Assembly: GCA_945957125.1 (NCBI GenBank) | Contig: CAMFJT010000036.1 | Coordinates: 1-33,007 of the forward strand | DNA length: 33,007 bases | From: an uncultured Rhodospirillales bacterium | Lineage (GTDB): Bacteria; Pseudomonadota; Alphaproteobacteria; Reyranellales; Reyranellaceae | Reading direction: 5' to 3' | Shown: one piece after another, positions 8,014-16,392 of the stretch | How positions within the stretch are numbered: the first letter of the stretch is position 1 | How the letters are laid out: the number at the start of each line of letters is the position of its first letter | Notes under the pieces: model-generated | Seen by the model: the letters and a program-made list of their open reading frames with translations, nothing else | Database searches by the model: none | Told to the model about the DNA's origin: nothing | Position numbers and translations under genes: made by a program

Positions 8014-9251
8014 AGCTCACTTCGGAAGAGCAGGCCATGCTGGCCGGCGCGCAGGGGCCGGTCCGGCAGTGGGCGATCCGCCATCAGATCGCGGTCGGCG
8101 AGTTTTTCGATGCCGAGGATTTCGTGCCGGTCAGCCAGGCGCACGTGATGGCGGACACCGAGAGCCTGGGCGAATCCGGCGTCGCCTGGCTCGAGTCCAT
8201 CGCCGCGACGGCGGGCGCGCGCGTCGTCGTGCCGACCATTACCGATCCGCGCGGCCTCGACCTTGAGACCTATCGGCGGCTGCGCCAGACCGAGGCGATG
8301 GCCGGGCTCGAGACGCGCGCCTCGCGGGCGTTCGAGAAGCTCGGCGTGCTGATGACCAACACCTGCATCAACTACCAGACAGTGCTGCCGGCGGTGCGCG
8401 GCGAGCACCTCGCCATGGGCGACACCGGCGTCACCATCTACGTCAACAGCGTGATGGGAGCGCACAGCAACTTCGAGGGCGGACCTTCGGCACTGGCCGC
8501 CGGCCTGACCGGCCGCACGCCGCGCTACGGCTATCACCTGCCCCGCCATCGGCGCGGCACGCGGCACTTCGAGCTGACGCAGCGGCCGCGGGACCTCGCC
8601 GACTGGGGCGCCCTGGGCGGCATCGTGGGGCGCATCGCCAACAGCTACTGGGAAGTACCGGTGATCTCCGGCGTCGGCGCGGCGCCGACATCGGACGAGC
8701 TGAAGCATCTCGGCACGGCGATGGCGAGCTTCGGGTCGGTCGCGCTGTTCCACGTCGCCGGCATCACGCCCGAGGCGGCGACGGCGGCCGAGGCCTTCGG
8801 CGACCGCGGGGTGCCCAGGCCGGTCGTCATCGGCGCCGACGACTATTCGCGCTTCTACCAGGGCTATGCGCAGCCCGGCGAGAAGGTCGATGTGGTGGTT
8901 TTCGGCGCGCCGCAGCTCTCGATCATCGAGATGCAGTGCCTTGCCGGGCTGCTCGACGGTCGGCGCGTGCACGAGGGCACGACGCTGCTCGTCACGACCT
9001 CGCCCGAGGTCAAGCATTCGGCGGACCGCATGGGCCTTACGGCCAAGATCGAGCGGGCCGGCGGCATCGTGGCGTCCGGCATCTGCTTCTACCAGAGCTA
9101 CGCGCGCGAGATGGCCGAAGCCAACGGTTGGCACCGGCTGCTCACCAACTCCGCCAAGCTGGTCAACATCATCGGCGGCTATGGCTACACGCCGTCGCTC
9201 GGCACCACCGAGCAGTGTGTCGACAGTGCCGTCGCCGGAAGGATGCGCTGA
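8010..9251 (+). CDS. Aconitase X catalytic (large) subunit
   Basis: This 413-residue protein matches the aconitase X large subunit (formerly DUF521): KLTSEEQAMLAG at the start, SQAHVMADTESLGESGVAWLE, PTITDPRGLDLETY, TNTCINYQ with Cys119, VNSVMGAHSNFEGGPSALAAGLTGRTP, and near the end SGICFYQSYARE with a second candidate Fe-S cysteine. Known aconitase X enzymes dehydrate cis-3-hydroxy-L-proline (bacteria) or mevalonate 5-phosphate (archaea). With the separate small subunit that follows, this is the heterodimeric layout. cis-3-Hydroxyproline is only one possible substrate, since the neighbouring sulfatase is not a usual partner. The start overlaps the sulfatase stop by 4 bases, and the stop overlaps the small subunit by 1 base (TGATG). 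Confidence 0.9.
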   Translation: MKLTSEEQAMLAGAQGPVRQWAIRHQIAVGEFFDAEDFVPVSQAHVMADTESLGESGVAWLESIAATAGARVVVPTITDPRGLDLETYRRLRQTEAMAGLETRASRAFEKLGVLMTNTCINYQTVLPAVRGEHLAMGDTGVTIYVNSVMGAHSNFEGGPSALAAGLTGRTPRYGYHLPRHRRGTRHFELTQRPRDLADWGALGGIVGRIANSYWEVPVISGVGAAPTSDELKHLGTAMASFGSVALFHVAGITPEAATAAEAFGDRGVPRPVVIGADDYSRFYQGYAQPGEKVDVVVFGAPQLSIIEMQCLAGLLDGRRVHEGTTLLVTTSPEVKHSADRMGLTAKIERAGGIVASGICFYQSYAREMAEANGWHRLLTNSAKLVNIIGGYGYTPSLGTTEQCVDSAVAGRMR

Positions 9252-9670
9252 TGCCGATCGTGCTCGCATGCCACCGCGGAATCGGGCCCGACGTCACGGG
9301 GCCGGCTCTGGTGGCGGAAGACAACTTCTCGGCCCGCTACGACCTCGACCGGTTGGCGGGCACCTTCTCGCGGCCGGCGCACAAGCTGTTCGGCCAGAGC
9401 TACGTCGGCAAGATCCTGGTGCTCGAGACCGCCAAGGGCGGCGTTGCTTCCGCCTGGATGCTGCGCGAGATGGCCGAGCGCAAGCTCGCGCCGCTGGCGA
9501 TCGTCTTCGACCGGACCAACACCATCCTGGCGCAGGGAGCGGCTTTCGCCGACATGGCGATGGTCGACCGTTTCGAGGCGGGCCGGCCGACCGGACTGAT
9601 CCGCACCGGCGACACGCTTCGCGTGGAGCCGGCGGCGGGGCGCGTCGTCATCCTCGATCGCGACCCCTGA
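9251..9670 (+). CDS. Aconitase X swivel (small) subunit
   Basis: This 139-residue protein matches the aconitase X small subunit (formerly DUF126), the swivel domain that closes over the active site of the large subunit. Visible segments are GPALVAEDNFSARYDLD, GQSYVGKILVLETAKGGVASAWMLREM, and LAQGAAFADMAMVDRF. The serine in KGGVAS is at the position of the active-site loop. The ATG overlaps the stop of the large subunit by one base, giving tight coupling. It is the last gene of the set: a 10-bp hairpin follows and the next gene is convergent. Confidence 0.87.
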   Translation: MPIVLACHRGIGPDVTGPALVAEDNFSARYDLDRLAGTFSRPAHKLFGQSYVGKILVLETAKGGVASAWMLREMAERKLAPLAIVFDRTNTILAQGAAFADMAMVDRFEAGRPTGLIRTGDTLRVEPAAGRVVILDRDP

Positions 9671-9689
9671 TCGGGGCGCGCGGGTTCGG

Positions 9690-9717
9690 CGCGCCGACGC
9701 GGCTATTCGTCGGCGCG
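9690..9717. terminator. Bidirectional hairpin between convergent genes
   Basis: A perfect 10-bp stem (CGCGCCGACG / CGTCGGCGCG) with an 8-nt loop lies between the aconitase X small subunit stop (9670) and the acetoacetate decarboxylase-like gene. The minus-strand TAG stop (9703-9705) is inside the loop. There is no long T-tract, so termination may be by pausing or Rho. Confidence 0.5.
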
Positions 9718-10473
9718 GCTCTCCCGGATACGCCGCGTGCCCTGGAACACCGGCTTGAGCGGGTCCATCACGAAGCGGATGCGCGGCAGGTCGGTGTCGA
9801 CGGTGCAGCAGGTGCCGACGATGGCGTTTGCGAGCTCCAGCGTCGGCGCGTTCCAGGCGGCCGGATCGAACGTGGCGACCTGCGCCTTGCCGCGTTCGGC
9901 CTTGTGAAAGGTGTATTTCGGATCGACCTGGATCAGAATCGGCTGCGTCGTGCCGTCGAGCGGGGCGTTCGCGGCGGTCACCCAGTTGATGTACTGCACG
10001 TCGCTGCCGGAAACCGGCTGCGGATCGACCAGCGCGCAGTCGAGGATCGTGCGGCCGTCCTTCTTCACCGTCCCCATCACGCGATCGTGCCGGCGGACGA
10101 ACTTCACCTCGCCCGCCTCGACCGGGATGCCCCAGCGCGCGCGCAGCTCCAGCGCCGCGGCATCGGTGCTGGCGACGGCGCCGAGCAGGAAGCCGCGCGG
10201 ATGGGCGCCGGCGCGGCTGCCCAGGCGCAGCACGGCGAGATTGAACGGGCCGACCGGGCTGTCCGAGTATTTCGTCACCGCCAGGATGACGTAGGACGGC
10301 AGAGCCGGATGCATCGCCTTGGGCAGCAGGCCGTCGGTCGAGGATCGCGGCACCTCGATCAGGAGCTGCATCATCTCGGCCCTGGGCAGCGGCCAGGCCT
10401 CGGTGTCGAGATTGGGCAAGGTCGGCAGGCGCTTGCTGTCCTGCGTGATGTCGAGCGTTCCGTACAGGGGCAT
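9703..10473 (-). CDS. Acetoacetate decarboxylase superfamily protein, Schiff-base lysine apparently absent
   Basis: This 256-residue protein has the acetoacetate decarboxylase fold pattern: AEMMQLLIEVP, HPALPSYVILAVTKY, PFNLAVLRLG, GFLLGAVASTD and LRARWGIPVEAGEVKF. True decarboxylases have a FPKK-type pair at the last segment, where the first lysine forms the Schiff base. Here the aligned residues are Val118-Glu119, with a later Lys124. Decarboxylation by the usual route is therefore doubtful. Relatives in the superfamily do aldol or dehydration chemistry, but a specific activity cannot be assigned. The ATG lies 4 bp after the LLM monooxygenase stop on the same strand, so the pair is an operon. 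A short GTAGGA serves as ribosome-binding site. Confidence 0.75.
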   Translation of the reverse strand: MPLYGTLDITQDSKRLPTLPNLDTEAWPLPRAEMMQLLIEVPRSSTDGLLPKAMHPALPSYVILAVTKYSDSPVGPFNLAVLRLGSRAGAHPRGFLLGAVASTDAAALELRARWGIPVEAGEVKFVRRHDRVMGTVKKDGRTILDCALVDPQPVSGSDVQYINWVTAANAPLDGTTQPILIQVDPKYTFHKAERGKAQVATFDPAAWNAPTLELANAIVGTCCTVDTDLPRIRFVMDPLKPVFQGTRRIRESRADE

Positions 10474-10477
10474 GGTC

Positions 10478-11584
10478 CTACTCCGCCGCCGCGGCTGCGG
10501 TGTGGGGCTTCTTCGCGAAATGCGGCATCACTTCCTTGGCGAACAGGCGCAGGCTCGCCATCACCTGGTCCTGCGGCACGACCTCGTTGGCGTTGAGGAT
10601 GAAGTTCACGCAATCGACGCCGAGCGACTCCCACTTCCGGATGGCGCGGATGATGCGCGCCGGATCGCCGTAGGCCATGCCCTCGGTCTGCTGCTCGCTG
10701 GCATCCGGCCCGGTCGCCGCGCGGCGCAGCGCCGGCAAGAGGCCGAGCGACTGGTAGGACGGCGAGGAGAACACCTCGCGCGTCGAGATGAGCTGCGTGG
10801 CGAGATAGTTGAAGGTGTTGCCGAGCTTCTTGCCCATCTCCACCCCGGTCTTCTCGTCCTCGTGGCAGAACAGGAAGTTGGTGGTGGCGACCTGCTCGTT
10901 CACGAAGGCGCCGACCGGCTCGCAATGGCGGATGCGGCGGCGGTACTCCTTGATCTTCTTCTCCTGCTCGTCGAAGCCGGCGAAGGAAAGGCCGAGGCTG
11001 CCCAGCCCGCGGTCGGCGGCGTCGATCTCCGTGCCGGGACTGGTGACGGCGACCCACATCGGCGGGTGCGGCTTCTGGTAGGGCTTGGGCAGGATGGTGC
11101 GTTCGGGCATCGACCAGAACTCGCCCTGATAGGCGAAGGTTTCCTGTGTCCACATCTTCGGCAGGCAGCGCACGAACTCGTCCCAGCTCTTCTTGGTCGT
11201 GTCGGGATTGGCGCCGAAGCCGCCGAGCTCCGTCCAGGTCGCCGACCGCCCGGTGCCGACATGCAGCCGTCCACCCGACAGGATATCGAGGGTCGCGGTC
11301 TTCTCGGCGATCTTGATCGGATGGTTGAACTCGGGAACGCACACCACGATGCCGTGGCCCACCTTGATGTTCTTCGTGATCATGGCGCACGCGGTGAGGA
11401 ACAGCTCGGGCGCCGAGCAATGGGAATACTCCTCGAGGAAATGGTGCTCGACGGCCCAGACATGCTCGAAGCCCAGCGCGTCGGCGAGCTTCACCTGCTC
11501 GAGGCAGTTGTTGTAGACCGTGCGCTCCTTCTCCGCCGTCCACGGACGCGGGATCGAGATCTCGTAGAACAGGCCGAATTTCAT
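10478..11584 (-). CDS. LLM-class flavin-dependent monooxygenase
   Basis: This 368-residue luciferase-like protein starts MKFGLFYEISIPRPW, then VKLADALGFEHVWAVEHHFLEEYSHC, NIKVGHGIVVCVPEFNHPIKIAEK and LDILSGGRLHVGTGRSATWTELGGFG. These are the flavin and substrate contacts of the bacterial luciferase family. The long insertion and length are closer to FMN-dependent alkanal-type monooxygenases than to the short F420 group. The ATG at 11584 has a strong AGGAGG six bases upstream. The C-terminus ends in an alanine-rich tail (AAAAAE). It is the first gene of a two-gene minus operon with the acetoacetate-decarboxylase-like gene. It lies divergent from the SDR gene, with 84 bp between. It probably oxygenates a small organic substrate using a reductase encoded elsewhere. 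Confidence 0.85.
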   Translation of the reverse strand: MKFGLFYEISIPRPWTAEKERTVYNNCLEQVKLADALGFEHVWAVEHHFLEEYSHCSAPELFLTACAMITKNIKVGHGIVVCVPEFNHPIKIAEKTATLDILSGGRLHVGTGRSATWTELGGFGANPDTTKKSWDEFVRCLPKMWTQETFAYQGEFWSMPERTILPKPYQKPHPPMWVAVTSPGTEIDAADRGLGSLGLSFAGFDEQEKKIKEYRRRIRHCEPVGAFVNEQVATTNFLFCHEDEKTGVEMGKKLGNTFNYLATQLISTREVFSSPSYQSLGLLPALRRAATGPDASEQQTEGMAYGDPARIIRAIRKWESLGVDCVNFILNANEVVPQDQVMASLRLFAKEVMPHFAKKPHTAAAAAE

Positions 11585-11668
11585 GGCGCGCCTCCTGCCT
11601 CTTTTGCGAAACGCTAGGCTTGCCGCGCGGACGGCGCAACCGCACCATGGGTCCGGAGGGCGAAACCG

Positions 11669-12547
11669 ATGAGCAGACTGGCAGGCAAGGTCGCGGTCGT
11701 GACCGGCGGCGCGAGCGGCATGGGCCGCGCGACCGTCATGCGGTTCCTGGCCGACGGCGCGAAAGTCGTCGTCGCGGATCTCAACGCGGCGAACGGCGCG
11801 GAGACGCTGGCGGTCGCCAAGGCGCAGGGCCATGGCGACAACATCGCCTTCGTGCGCTGCGACGTGGCCAAGGAAGCCGACGTGGCCGCGATGGTCGCCG
11901 AGGCGGAGACGCGTTTCGGCCGCCTCGACATCGCCTATCTCAATGCCGGCGTCGGCGGCGCGTTCGGGCCGATCGCGGAGACCAGCGTCGAGGACTGGGA
12001 CTACACCTTCGCCGTTCTGACGCGCTCGGTCTTCCTCGGCATGAAGCACGCCTCGCTGGCGATGAAGAAGCACGGGAGCGGCGGCGTCATCCTGGTGACG
12101 GCGTCGATCGCGGGTATGGTCGGCGGCGGCGGCAGCCATGCCTATTCGGCGGCGAAGGCGGCGGTCATCAGCCTGATCGAGAACGTCGCCGCCGAGCTCG
12201 GGCCCGACCGCATCCGCGTGGTCGGCATCGCGCCCGGCGTGATCTCGACTCCGCTGGTCCATCGCGGCCGGCCGGAGAAGTACGAGAAGCAGTTCAGCCA
12301 GCAGCCCTGGCCCGATCGCGGCGAGCCGGACGTGATCGCCGACGTCGCCGCATTCCTGTGCTCGGACGAGGCGCGATTCATCACAGGCGAGACGGTGAAG
12401 GTCGATGGCGGCCTGCTGGCCCAGGGCGTGGCGCTGTGGGGCACCGGCCGCGACAACACCTTCATGAAGAGCGCCGGCGTCAATCGCGGCACGACCGGCG
12501 AGGCCATGGTCGTGCGCAACTTGCAAACGGAAGGTCAGAAGCAATGA
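11669..12547 (+). CDS. SDR-family NAD(P)-dependent dehydrogenase
   Basis: This 292-residue classical short-chain dehydrogenase has the cofactor motif TGGASGMG (residues 12-19). Asp37 at the end of beta-2 favours NAD over NADP. NAG is at 92-94 and the catalytic set is Ser146, Tyr159 and Lys163 (YSAAK). The tail from about residue 255 (QGVALWGTGRDNTFM onward) is longer than in most family members. The start has GGAGGG ten bases upstream. The stop overlaps the next ATG (ATGA at 12544), so it is coupled to the PLP enzyme. It would oxidise a hydroxyl or reduce a ketone in the pathway encoded here; the substrate is unknown. Confidence 0.9.
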   Translation: MSRLAGKVAVVTGGASGMGRATVMRFLADGAKVVVADLNAANGAETLAVAKAQGHGDNIAFVRCDVAKEADVAAMVAEAETRFGRLDIAYLNAGVGGAFGPIAETSVEDWDYTFAVLTRSVFLGMKHASLAMKKHGSGGVILVTASIAGMVGGGGSHAYSAAKAAVISLIENVAAELGPDRIRVVGIAPGVISTPLVHRGRPEKYEKQFSQQPWPDRGEPDVIADVAAFLCSDEARFITGETVKVDGGLLAQGVALWGTGRDNTFMKSAGVNRGTTGEAMVVRNLQTEGQKQ

Positions 12548-13689
12548 GCGAAGCGCAACGCCTGCATGGGCATCTCATCGGACAGCAAGGCTCGCGGCGG
12601 TCGCTCAACACCCCGGCGCTGGTGCTCGACCTCGAGATGCTCGACCGCAACATCGCCGAGATGGCCAGCTTCGCCGGCGCCCACAACGTCAAGCTCCGGC
12701 CGCACTCCAAGACGCACAAGTCGGCGGACATCGCAAAGCGGCAGATCGCGGCCGGCGCGCTCGGCGTGTGCTGCGCCAAGCTGGGCGAGGCCGAGGCGCT
12801 GGCCGAGGCGGGCGTCGAGAGCCTGCACATCACCTCGCCGGTGGTCACGCCGCAGGCGATCGCGCGGCTGATCGCGCTGAACGGCAAGGCGAAGGACGTG
12901 ATGGTCGTGGTCGACCATCCGGCCAATGTCGAGGCGCTCGCCGCGGCGGCCGACAAGGCGGGCAAGCCGCTGACCGTGGTCGTCGACATCGATCCCGGCA
13001 TGCATCGCACCGGCGTGGCCACGCCCGACGGCGTGGTCGAGCTGGTGAAGAAAGTGGCCGGGCTGAAGGCGCTGAACTATGCCGGCGTGCAGTTCTATTG
13101 CGGCAGCGATCAGCACATCCTGTCCTTCAAGGAGCGCGAACAGAAGATCGCCGAGCGCACCGAATATCTGAAAGGCATCCTCGCGAAGCTCGATGCCGCC
13201 AGCTTGAAGCCCGCCATCGTCACCGGCTCGGGAACGGGCACGCACTTTATCGACGCGAAGCTCGGCGTGTTCACCGAGTTGCAGGTCGGCTCCTACGTCT
13301 TCATGGACCACGACTACAATGTTTGTGACCTGCGCGGCCTCGACCGGCCGACCTTCGAGCAGGCGCTGCAGATCGACGCGCGCGTGGTGAGCGCCAACAC
13401 GCCGGGCCTGGTTACCGTCGATGCCGGCCTGAAGGCGATGGCGACCGAGAAGGGGCCGCCGATGATCCTCCACGGCGCCGTCGAGGGCGCCACGACGCGC
13501 TTCATGGGCGACGAGCATCTTGCCGTGATCGCGCCCGAGGGCAAGGCCGCGCCGGCGCACGGCGAGCAGGTCATCCTGACCCCGCCGCACTGCGACCCGA
13601 CGGTGAACCTCTACGAGAGCTACCACGTCGTGAAGGGCGATACGCTGGTCGACATCTGGCCGGTCACGGCGCGCGGGAGGTCGCGATGA
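12544..13689 (+). CDS. DSD1-family PLP enzyme (D-threonine aldolase-like)
   Basis: This 381-residue protein has the alanine-racemase-type N-terminal barrel and a metal-binding C-terminal domain. LNTPALVLDLEMLDRNI opens the barrel. LRPHSKTHK holds the PLP lysine (Lys56). VVVDIDPGMHRTGV and TGSGTGTH are barrel strands that contact the cofactor. TPPHCDPTVNLYESYHV near the end carries the His and Cys that bind the metal in D-threonine aldolase and D-threo-3-hydroxyaspartate dehydratase. Either aldol cleavage or dehydration of a D-3-hydroxy amino acid is possible. It overlaps both the SDR upstream and the lipase downstream by 4 bases. Confidence 0.87.
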   Translation: MSEAQRLHGHLIGQQGSRRSLNTPALVLDLEMLDRNIAEMASFAGAHNVKLRPHSKTHKSADIAKRQIAAGALGVCCAKLGEAEALAEAGVESLHITSPVVTPQAIARLIALNGKAKDVMVVVDHPANVEALAAAADKAGKPLTVVVDIDPGMHRTGVATPDGVVELVKKVAGLKALNYAGVQFYCGSDQHILSFKEREQKIAERTEYLKGILAKLDAASLKPAIVTGSGTGTHFIDAKLGVFTELQVGSYVFMDHDYNVCDLRGLDRPTFEQALQIDARVVSANTPGLVTVDAGLKAMATEKGPPMILHGAVEGATTRFMGDEHLAVIAPEGKAAPAHGEQVILTPPHCDPTVNLYESYHVVKGDTLVDIWPVTARGRSR

Positions 13690-14951
13690 CGATGACGACG
13701 AAGACGGCGACTGCGATCGCGCTGGCTGCCGCGCTCGCGGTCGCGCCGGCCCATGCCGAGAGCCCATTGCCGACCGGTCCGCAGGTGGGTGACCAGGAGC
13801 TCTCGCCGTTCTATCGCTGGACGGGCGCGCTGCCCAAGAAGCCGGGCGAGATGCTGCGCGAGGAAGCGCAGCCGGCGCAGCCCGAGATCACGCATGCGGC
13901 TTTGGCCAAGCGCATCCTCTACAGCTCGACCGACCTGCGCTGGAAGGCGGGAATCGTACCGGTAAGCGGCACCTTCTATCTGCCGAAGGGGCAGGCGCCC
14001 GCCGGCGGTTGGCCGTTGGTCGTGTGGGCGCACGGCACACTGGGCGTGGCCGACGTCTGCGCGCCGTCATGGGCCGGGCACCGGCCGCGCGACGCGACCT
14101 GGATCGACCGTTGGCTGGAGAACGGCTTCGCGGTGGTCACCACCGACTACCAGGGCCTCGGCGGCCCGGGCCCGCATCCCTACCTGATCTGGGAGGCGGA
14201 GGGACGGTCGGTGCTCGACGCCGCGCGAGCCGCTCTTGCCGCGCATCGCGACGCGCTGGCGCCGAAGGTGTTCGTCACCGGCCAGTCGCAGGGCTCCGGC
14301 GCAGCGCTCGGCGCCACCCGTATCGCGCCGAGCTACGCGCCCGACGTGCCCCTGCAGGCAACCGTGGCCACGGGCGTCGTGCCGAGCTTTCCCGACGGTC
14401 CGTACAAGCCGGCGGCGACGGCGATCGGCTCGCCGCACTACATCTCGCTGCTGATGCTGGGCGGCGCGTTGCCCGACGGTGCGCCGGCGGCCGATGCGCT
14501 CATGACCGACAAGGGCAAGCTGCTGCTCGACGCGGCGCGCACCGGCTGCAACACCGAGATGCGCGCAGTCGCGCAGAAGAACGGCATCACCGCCGCCAAT
14601 GCCTTCGTCGAGCCGATCGACAGGATCGAAGCGCGGCTGACGCCGGTCACCGACATGACGCCGGTGAAGCTGCCGGTGCCGGTCCTGCTCGGCACCGGCC
14701 TCGCCGACAATCTGCTGGTGCCGCGGCGGCAATTCGCGGCGGTGAAGGCGTTCTGCTCGGCCGGCAGCGCCATCGTGTGGAAGACCTTCGCGGGTGCTAC
14801 CCACAATGGCGGCCTGCTCGCTTCCTTCCCCGATGCCCTCGCCCTTTTCCGGACGGTGCTCGCGGGCCAGCCGGTGACGAGCAATTGCGACAGTGCGGCC
14901 GAGCCCGGCGCGCCGGGGACGCCGGGTCAGGGGCTGCTGTTCAACGATTGA
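13686..14951 (+). CDS. Secreted alpha/beta-hydrolase, LIP-type lipase/esterase
   Basis: This 421-residue protein has a signal peptide (hydrophobic residues 8-22, cleavage after AHA at 24). The hydrolase fold shows WPLVVWAHGTLGVADVCAPS (oxyanion region), the nucleophile elbow GQSQG with Ser201, LLGTGLADNLVP for the acid and GATHNGG for the histidine, matching the secretory lipase family. Cys125 and later cysteines may form a disulfide in the periplasm. It would hydrolyse an ester outside the cytoplasm. The ATG overlaps the PLP enzyme stop (ATGA), so an exported esterase is coupled to two cytoplasmic enzymes. A convergent gene follows at 14995. Confidence 0.85.
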   Translation: MTMTTKTATAIALAAALAVAPAHAESPLPTGPQVGDQELSPFYRWTGALPKKPGEMLREEAQPAQPEITHAALAKRILYSSTDLRWKAGIVPVSGTFYLPKGQAPAGGWPLVVWAHGTLGVADVCAPSWAGHRPRDATWIDRWLENGFAVVTTDYQGLGGPGPHPYLIWEAEGRSVLDAARAALAAHRDALAPKVFVTGQSQGSGAALGATRIAPSYAPDVPLQATVATGVVPSFPDGPYKPAATAIGSPHYISLLMLGGALPDGAPAADALMTDKGKLLLDAARTGCNTEMRAVAQKNGITAANAFVEPIDRIEARLTPVTDMTPVKLPVPVLLGTGLADNLLVPRRQFAAVKAFCSAGSAIVWKTFAGATHNGGLLASFPDALALFRTVLAGQPVTSNCDSAAEPGAPGTPGQGLLFND

Positions 14952-14994
14952 GCCTCGGGCAAGGCCTGCGGCGGGCGATGCCTGACAGGCGGGT

Positions 14995-15750
14995 TCATAG
15001 CCCGCTGAACCAGTTGTAGCCGTAGGTTTCCCAGTACCCGCCGGAATAGTCGTTGCCGACCTCGATCGACACGACGTGCTTGGGATTTTTGAATCCGAGC
15101 TTCGTGGGCACGCGGAGCTTCATCGGGAAGCCGTAGTCGCGCGGCAGCAACTGGTCATCGAACCAGAAGGTGAGCTGCGTCTGCGGATGCAGGGCCGTCG
15201 CCATATCGATCGAGGTCACGTAGTTGTCCTCGCAACGCAGGGTGACGTATCGCGCCCTCGGATCGGCGCCCACCCGGCCGAGGAAGTGGCTGAAGCGAAC
15301 GCCGCTCCATTTGCCGATCGCGCTCCAGCCTTCGATGCAGATATGGCGTGTGATCTGGGTTTCTCGTGGCAAGGCGTGGAGTTGCTCCAGCGTCCACGGT
15401 GTCTTGTTGCCAATGCGGCCTGTGAGCTCGAGGGTGAATCCGCCAGGGTCGACGGTAGGCGACGCGCCGCGCGCGTAGAAGGCGTTGAATGGAAACGGAC
15501 GCGCGATCATCGCTGCGGGATATTCGCGCGCCAGCCGGTGCGGATCGAACAGCCAAGCCTGGACCCTGTCGTTGAAGTCCGACATCGCGTCGAGCGCCCG
15601 CTCCGCTGTCGCGCCGTCGGTTACGTCGCAACCGGCGAGCATCGCGAGGGATCCGAGGCCAAGGGCTCTGCGCAGGAACAGGCGTCGTGTCGGCGGGGCA
15701 AGGCGGCCGGCCGCGAGCTTCAGGACGTAGGACGTTTCGTTGTCCGTCAT
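14995..15750 (-). CDS. Molybdopterin-dependent oxidoreductase, YedY/MsrP-like, Tat-exported
   Basis: This 251-residue protein is of the sulfite-oxidase fold. The N-terminus has a twin-arginine type signal (TRRLFLRRALGLG, residues 21-33) that runs into LAGC at 38-41, which resembles a lipobox. The molybdenum ligand is Cys138 in RHICIEGWSAIGKWSG. LPRDYGFPMKLRVPTKLGFKNPKHV is the cofactor-pocket region and the C-terminus has the family's WETYGYNWFSGL end. The start has AGGGAG seven bases upstream. Family members reduce methionine sulfoxide or related compounds in the periplasm. They take electrons from a membrane heme protein, here most likely the cytochrome b encoded 11 bp upstream. Whether it is a true MsrP is not certain from sequence. 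Confidence 0.88.
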   Translation of the reverse strand: MTDNETSYVLKLAAGRLAPPTRRLFLRRALGLGSLAMLAGCDVTDGATAERALDAMSDFNDRVQAWLFDPHRLAREYPAAMIARPFPFNAFYARGASPTVDPGGFTLELTGRIGNKTPWTLEQLHALPRETQITRHICIEGWSAIGKWSGVRFSHFLGRVGADPRARYVTLRCEDNYVTSIDMATALHPQTQLTFWFDDQLLPRDYGFPMKLRVPTKLGFKNPKHVVSIEVGNDYSGGYWETYGYNWFSGL

Positions 15751-15761
15751 GGCTAGCTCCC

Positions 15762-16370
15762 TTATCGACCGGAAATCATTGCCTTGAGCGACCTCGGCAC
15801 GATCAGCGACATCGACACGTGGATCGCGAGGAACATGACGATCGCTGCCATCGCGGCAAAGTGCACGAGCCGGGCGTTGTCGAAATCGCCCATCAGGGCG
15901 GTCACCGCGCCGAGCTGGACGGGCTTCCAGATCGCGAGGCCCGAGAGGACTGCAACAGCGGAGACGCCGATCACGCCGGCATAGAGGAAGCGCTGCACGC
16001 CGTTGTAGAGCGAAAGATCGGCATGCCCGAGCCGGCCCGAGAGCGCGCGACGCAGGTCGCGCAGCACCAGCGCGGGCGAGAGCGGCAGCAGCTTGCGCCG
16101 CAGGCGGCCGGTCGACAGGCCATGGACGAGATAGAAGGCGCCGTTGAGCGCCAGGACCCACATGGCAGCGAAGTGCCAGCGGATCGCGCCGCCAAGCCAG
16201 CCGCCGATCGTCATCGCGTCCGGCACCGGAGCGGGGAGGATGGGATGGGCATTGTGAATCTGCAGGCCACTCATGATCATGACGATCGTCGCCGCGGCGT
16301 TGATCCAGTGCGAGACGCGGACAGCCAGCGGATGGATCGCGGCTGCGGGGCGGGAAGGCAAAAGCGACAT
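15762..16370 (-). CDS. Cytochrome b (b561/hydrogenase-b type) membrane subunit
   Basis: This 202-residue protein has four membrane helices (about 18-38, 62-84, 129-149, 168-190). Candidate heme ligands are His21 (VSHWINA), His66 (RWHFAAM), His170 (LVHFAAM) and His184 (AIHVSMS), the pattern for two b-hemes. It would pass quinol electrons to a periplasmic partner. The molybdoenzyme gene starts 11 bp after its stop, so the two form a YedYZ-like pair, although this subunit is of the cytochrome b561/Ni-Fe hydrogenase b type and not the classical MsrQ. GGAGG lies eight bases before the ATG. It follows the fasciclin gene by 67 bp, with an 11-bp hairpin between them. Confidence 0.88.
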   Translation of the reverse strand: MSLLPSRPAAAIHPLAVRVSHWINAAATIVMIMSGLQIHNAHPILPAPVPDAMTIGGWLGGAIRWHFAAMWVLALNGAFYLVHGLSTGRLRRKLLPLSPALVLRDLRRALSGRLGHADLSLYNGVQRFLYAGVIGVSAVAVLSGLAIWKPVQLGAVTALMGDFDNARLVHFAAMAAIVMFLAIHVSMSLIVPRSLKAMISGR

Positions 16371-16392
16371 GACGGAATCCTCCGGCGAAGGG

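Noticed and set aside
14981..15006. Short inverted repeats between the lipase and molybdoenzyme stop codons
   Set aside because: The stems are only 5 bp and no T-tract is present, so I could not support a terminator.
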